Shown here piece by piece: positions 22,660-25,635 of a stretch of DNA of 25,635 nt (position 1 is the stretch's first letter; every line of letters begins with the position of its first letter). The stretch comes from Atribacteria bacterium SCGC AAA255-G05 (GTDB lineage Bacteria > Atribacterota > Phoenicimicrobiia > Phoenicimicrobiales > Phoenicimicrobiaceae). The stretch is taken from positions 1 through 25,635 of the forward strand of contig ASPA01000025.1 of assembly GCA_000405605.1 (NCBI GenBank), read 5' to 3'. Position numbers and translations under genes: made by a program. The notes under the pieces are model-generated. The model was given only the letters and a program-made list of their open reading frames with translations, searched no databases and was not told the origin of the DNA.

Positions 22660-24171
22660 TCATATCATCTTTTTTATAATTTTTCCCTCTTCTATATCAT
22701 CACCTGTTAAAGTAGTAGCAATAAATCCTTTGCGCATGACTATAACTCTACTACTGGTTGAAACAACTTCTGGTAATTCACTGGAAACCATAATAATTGC
22801 TCTATTTGGTTTTTCCGTAACAAATTTTTTCATTAATTCATGCATTTCTTCTTTTACTAATACATCAACGCCCCGAGAGGGTTCGTTTAAAAGTAGAAAA
22901 TCACAATCAGTATTCACTAAACGAGCAAATAAAGATTTTTGTTGATTTCCACCACTAAGAGCAGGTATTGGCTGGTCTGTACCGGTTGTTTTAATACTAA
23001 ATTCTTCTATAAAAGCTTTTTGTATTTTCTTATTATCACTTCGATTAATAACTCCACTTCTAGTCGAAACTTTTTCTAAATTTTCAATTGTAATATTTTC
23101 ACCGACTGACATTGTTTTTAAAATTCCCTCATTTAATCGGTCTTCAGGTAAATATGCGATACCATATCTAATTGCATTTCGGGGAGAAAAGATTTTTACT
23201 TTTTTTCCATTAAATATTATTTCTCCTTCATCAAAAGTATCTGCTCCAAATATTGCTTTAATTAAAGTTGTACGGCCTGAACCCATTAAACCGGCAAAGC
23301 ACAAGATATCACCTTCGTACACTTCAAAAGAAATATCGTAAAATTCACCTTTTTTGGTAAGATTTTTTACTTCCATTAATATTTTATCTGAATGAGTTGA
23401 TTTTTCATTAGCAAATTTTGTGTCATACTTTTTAATTATCTTACTACCTACCATCATTTCTGTAAGAGAATGGGGTGTCATTTCTGCAGTTTTTTTAATA
23501 CCCTGTAATTCCCCATCTTTTAATACTGCTGTCCTGTCAGAAATTTGGAAAATTTCTTCTAAATGATGTGAAATAAAAATAAATGTAATCCCTTTTTTGC
23601 TTAAATCATTAATTATTTTAAACAACTTTTCTACTTCACCTTTTGATAAAGAAGATGTTGGTTCATCCAAGGCAATAATTTTTGCATTTAGGGATATTGC
23701 TCGTATAATAGCCGCTAACTGTCTTTCATCAGCACTTAAATTTAAAACCGGTACTTTTAAATCAATTTCTACTCCTACAGCCTGCATGAATTTACTGGTT
23801 TTTTCTAACTGCTTTTTTCGATTAATAACCCCGATATAATTACTAATTTCATTACCAAGTAAAATGTTTTCTTCGCCGGTTAGATGTAATGCTAATCCCA
23901 ATCCCTGATAAACCATACTGATTCCTTCTTTTCTCCTATCAAAAGGAGTTCCTGTTAGTTTTCGCCCTTCAATGAAAATTTCACCGCTCGTTTCTTGAAC
24001 GGCACCGGACAGAATATTTAAAAGAGTTGATTTACCTGCTCCATTTTCTCCCACTAAACCAAAAACTTCTCCTTTATTAATGCTAAAAGAAACATTTTGT
24101 AAAGCAGTTGTTCCGGGATATTGCTTTGTTAATTCTCTAAATTCCAAGATAACTTTATCATTTCCATTCAT
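22660..24171 (-). CDS. Sugar ABC transporter ATP-binding protein, two domains (RbsA-like)
   Basis: A fused double ATPase of 503 residues typical of ribose-type importers. Domain 1 has Walker A GENGAGKST (41-49), a signature altered to LSADE, and Walker B IIALDEP. Domain 2 has the usual degenerate Walker A GLMGSGRTT, a canonical LSGGNQQ, and an unusual Walker B, LLLNEPSRG, with Asn in place of Asp. One intact site per sandwich is common in this family, with domain 1 giving the good Walker A and domain 2 the good signature. GAGG lies ten bases before ATG. A strong hairpin separates it from the binding-protein gene. Confidence 0.92.
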   Translation of the reverse strand: MNGNDKVILEFRELTKQYPGTTALQNVSFSINKGEVFGLVGENGAGKSTLLNILSGAVQETSGEIFIEGRKLTGTPFDRRKEGISMVYQGLGLALHLTGEENILLGNEISNYIGVINRKKQLEKTSKFMQAVGVEIDLKVPVLNLSADERQLAAIIRAISLNAKIIALDEPTSSLSKGEVEKLFKIINDLSKKGITFIFISHHLEEIFQISDRTAVLKDGELQGIKKTAEMTPHSLTEMMVGSKIIKKYDTKFANEKSTHSDKILMEVKNLTKKGEFYDISFEVYEGDILCFAGLMGSGRTTLIKAIFGADTFDEGEIIFNGKKVKIFSPRNAIRYGIAYLPEDRLNEGILKTMSVGENITIENLEKVSTRSGVINRSDNKKIQKAFIEEFSIKTTGTDQPIPALSGGNQQKSLFARLVNTDCDFLLLNEPSRGVDVLVKEEMHELMKKFVTEKPNRAIIMVSSELPEVVSTSSRVIVMRKGFIATTLTGDDIEEGKIIKKMI

Positions 24172-24240
24172 GATCGACTAACCTCAATTCTAAAATATTC
24201 TAATTACATTAAAAATAAAATATTATACTGATTCATATGA

Positions 24241-24278
24241 ATTACTACTACACTGGTATATACCAGTGTAGTAGTAAT
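24241..24278. promoter_or_regulatory. Perfect 38-bp palindrome between binding protein and ATPase genes
   Basis: 24241-24278 equals its own reverse complement over all 38 positions (arm ATTACTACTACACTGGTAT). As RNA it forms a very stable hairpin 30 bases past the binding-protein stop and about 70 before the ATPase start. No T tract follows on either strand. Likely an mRNA-stabilising or partial-attenuation hairpin that raises binding-protein dosage; a protein-binding site is possible. Confidence 0.8.
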
Positions 24279-24307
24279 CTTCAAATATCTATCTTCTATT
24301 TATTCCT

Positions 24308-25342
24308 TTATTTTACCGGTTCAGTAATCGGGAAGGTCACATCAATAGTACGAGAAATTGCATTTCCGGATGCAACAAACTCAGCAGGATCTATACCAAA
24401 TGGTTGGAAGGGTAAATATATAGCGCTACAAGCAATCTTTATATAAGTCGGAATCTTCTTTCCATCTAATAAATCCAGTAAATTTAGAGCAGCAACATGC
24501 CCAATAACTTGTGGATGCTGAGCACCAGTACATTTAAAAGCCGTACCGGCATTAATAGCATTTACTGCCTCAACTTGTCCATCAACACCTGTAACGACCA
24601 CATCGTCTCGACCGGCTTCTTGAACTGCTTTTAAAGCACCGAGTGCAACATTATCATTACAACCAAAGAACATTGCATCAAGATCTTCATAGGCAGTTAA
24701 AAAGTTTTGACCAATTTCATAGCCACCTTCAATAGAAACGTCAGGCTCTTCTTGTTTTTTGATAATTTCAATTAATCCCTCAGGTCCTTTAACAATTGCG
24801 GCTTCAAAACCTTCTTGACGATCTCGGCAGGAGTTAGCCTGGCTCCATAAACCACACACAATTTTGAACGGGCCTTTTGCATCAGTAGTGTTTACCATAT
24901 TTTTATAATAATCAACCATCCATTTTCCAACTATATAACCAGCATTGTAATTATCAGATTCTACAGTAGCACTCAATTTTGCATTGTATACGGTCATATC
25001 ACCAGAGATTATTGGTATCCCGGCATCGGCAACACGATTCACTGCAGAGGCTAAAGCAAAACTATCTACAGGGGTTAAAAGCATTGCTTTAACTCCCATT
25101 GCAATAAAATTATCAATATCATTAGTTTGTTTATCAACTTTAGTTTCTCCATCGGAAATAATTACTTCATACCCTGCATCTTCAAATACTTTTTTAGCTG
25201 AGTTATGCAACAGTACAAAGAAAGGGTTATTTTGTCCCCAGCCTGCGATTCCGATAGTACCTTTACTTTGTGCAAAACCTGAAATGCTAAAAACTGCAAT
25301 CATAGTAATTATCAAAAACATCATTCCAATCTTCTTAAACAT
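24308..25342 (-). CDS. Sugar ABC transporter substrate-binding protein (Peripla_BP_4, RbsB-like)
   Basis: A secreted sugar-binding protein of 344 residues and the first gene of the kinase/aldolase operon. The signal peptide ends near residue 24 (SISGFAQ). The ribose-binding-protein plan is clear: GTIGIAGWGQNNPFFVLLHN, AMLLTPVDSFALASAVNRV, GIPIISGDM, VESDNYNAGYIVG, MFFGCNDNVALGALKAV and VVVTGVDGQVEAVNAI. The start is supported by AAAGGAG upstream. It begins about 78 bases after the 3' end of the 23S remnant, so its promoter must lie within or next to that remnant. It shares little local sequence with the 9057-10025 protein. Confidence 0.92.
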   Translation of the reverse strand: MFKKIGMMFLIITMIAVFSISGFAQSKGTIGIAGWGQNNPFFVLLHNSAKKVFEDAGYEVIISDGETKVDKQTNDIDNFIAMGVKAMLLTPVDSFALASAVNRVADAGIPIISGDMTVYNAKLSATVESDNYNAGYIVGKWMVDYYKNMVNTTDAKGPFKIVCGLWSQANSCRDRQEGFEAAIVKGPEGLIEIIKKQEEPDVSIEGGYEIGQNFLTAYEDLDAMFFGCNDNVALGALKAVQEAGRDDVVVTGVDGQVEAVNAINAGTAFKCTGAQHPQVIGHVAALNLLDLLDGKKIPTYIKIACSAIYLPFQPFGIDPAEFVASGNAISRTIDVTFPITEPVK

Positions 25343-25377
25343 AATTTTTAATCTCCTTTTTTTATTTGTTTTTTTAT

Positions 25378-25405
25378 AAAGTGGGTACTTCCACTTTTTT
25401 TTGTG
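25378..25405 (+). terminator. Terminator-like hairpin facing the plus strand
   Basis: AAAGTGG (25378-25384) and CCACTTT (25391-25397) form a 7-bp stem with loop GTACTT, followed on the plus strand by a T run. No plus-strand gene lies before it. On the minus strand it falls in the leader of the binding-protein mRNA without a T tract, so its role there, if any, is unclear. Confidence 0.4.
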
Positions 25406-25419
25406 TATAAGGTATTAAC

Positions 25420-25635
25420 TAATCAAGTCTTCGATTTATCCAGTACCAGAGGGTTAAAAAATTACTGCTATTACACTTTAATGAGGGTTATCTCGAACGC
25501 CTTAATATTCTCCACCTACCTTCCTGCGTCCCCCCATCACTTAAAGCGATAATATATGGTAGTATCAATGCTCTACCTCCATAGGCAAACATTCGAGGCT
25601 AGCCCTTAAAGCTATTTCGAGGAGAACCAGCTATC
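25420..25635 (-). rRNA. Rearranged, internally deleted 23S rRNA remnant (partial at window edge)
   Basis: On the minus strand the edge reads GATAGCTGGTTCTCC, a universal 23S word, and continues as normal 23S through GGGCTAGCCTC and GGAGGTAGAGCA (about 25565). Then come short patches from later in 23S: GTGATGGGGGGACGCAGGAAGG (in two pieces, GTGATGGGG and GGACGCAGGAAGG, about 25540-25519), GGTAGGTGGAGAATATTAAG (25520-25501) into GCGTTCGAGATAACC, then TGTAATAGC. It ends with GGTACTGGATAAATCGAAG, like the 23S 3' terminus. Most of the roughly 2 kb expected between these is missing. Joins fall at short shared words such as GGTAGG and TTAAAG. This is a pseudogene or an assembly chimera, not a working rRNA. 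Confidence 0.75.

Noticed and set aside
1..25635. CRISPR array, prophage, transposase or toxin-antitoxin locus
   Set aside because: No regularly spaced short repeats, no terminal inverted repeats and no transposase, integrase or toxin-like protein were seen. The direct repeats present are cassette boundaries, a promoter word and an internal protein repeat.

Overview
The window reads as low-GC bacterial DNA with strong Shine-Dalgarno sequences (AAGGAGG-type), bacterial lipoboxes, a tRNA-Asn, glycine riboswitches and ribose-type sugar ABC transporters. That fits an anaerobic, sugar-using lineage such as Atribacterota or a low-GC Bacillota or Thermotogota relative. The phylum cannot be fixed from the sequence by eye. 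All genes I accept lie on the minus strand, so transcription runs from high to low coordinates.

Region 1 (1-5904) is a tandem array of three cassettes below a tRNA-Asn gene. Each cassette has a glycine riboswitch leader (2231-2487, 3932-4076, 5511-5657) followed by a secreted lipoprotein gene (534-2024, 2760-3854, 4606-5430). Copies of a repeat that carries an intrinsic terminator, and in some copies a plausible promoter, separate them. The lipoproteins are domain mosaics: the first shares its N-terminal Ig-like module with the second and its C-terminal DUF1566/Lcl-like domain with the third. Glycine riboswitches usually control glycine catabolism or transport genes, so their use ahead of a surface-lipoprotein family is the most unusual signal here.

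Region 2 (5998-11450) is a sugar import locus: ROK regulator with its own promoter and palindromic operator candidate, substrate-binding protein, two paralogous permeases and a single-domain ATPase (FrcBCA-like).

Region 3 (11642-16700) is a decaying catabolic block. It holds a frameshifted SDR, a 2-hydroxyacid dehydrogenase with an in-frame stop and a frameshifted start, an apparently intact AEC-family transporter, an intact old-yellow-enzyme-type oxidoreductase, a short orphan coding remnant and a truncated sugar permease.

Region 4 (16739-18788) has a crotonase-fold protein with an altered active site and an anchored beta-propeller-like protein with a recently duplicated segment.

Region 5 (18809-25342) is a second sugar operon with the same gene classes as lsr loci: binding protein, double ATPase, permease, FGGY kinase and class I DhnA/LsrF-type aldolase. 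It predicts import, phosphorylation and aldol cleavage of an unidentified sugar or polyol. Both ABC systems have a strong hairpin just after the binding-protein gene.

Region 6 (25420-25635) is a minus-strand 23S rRNA remnant made of several conserved patches joined with large internal deletions and ending at a recognisable 23S 3' end. It is either a rearranged rRNA pseudogene or a chimeric assembly, and it sits directly upstream of the second sugar operon.
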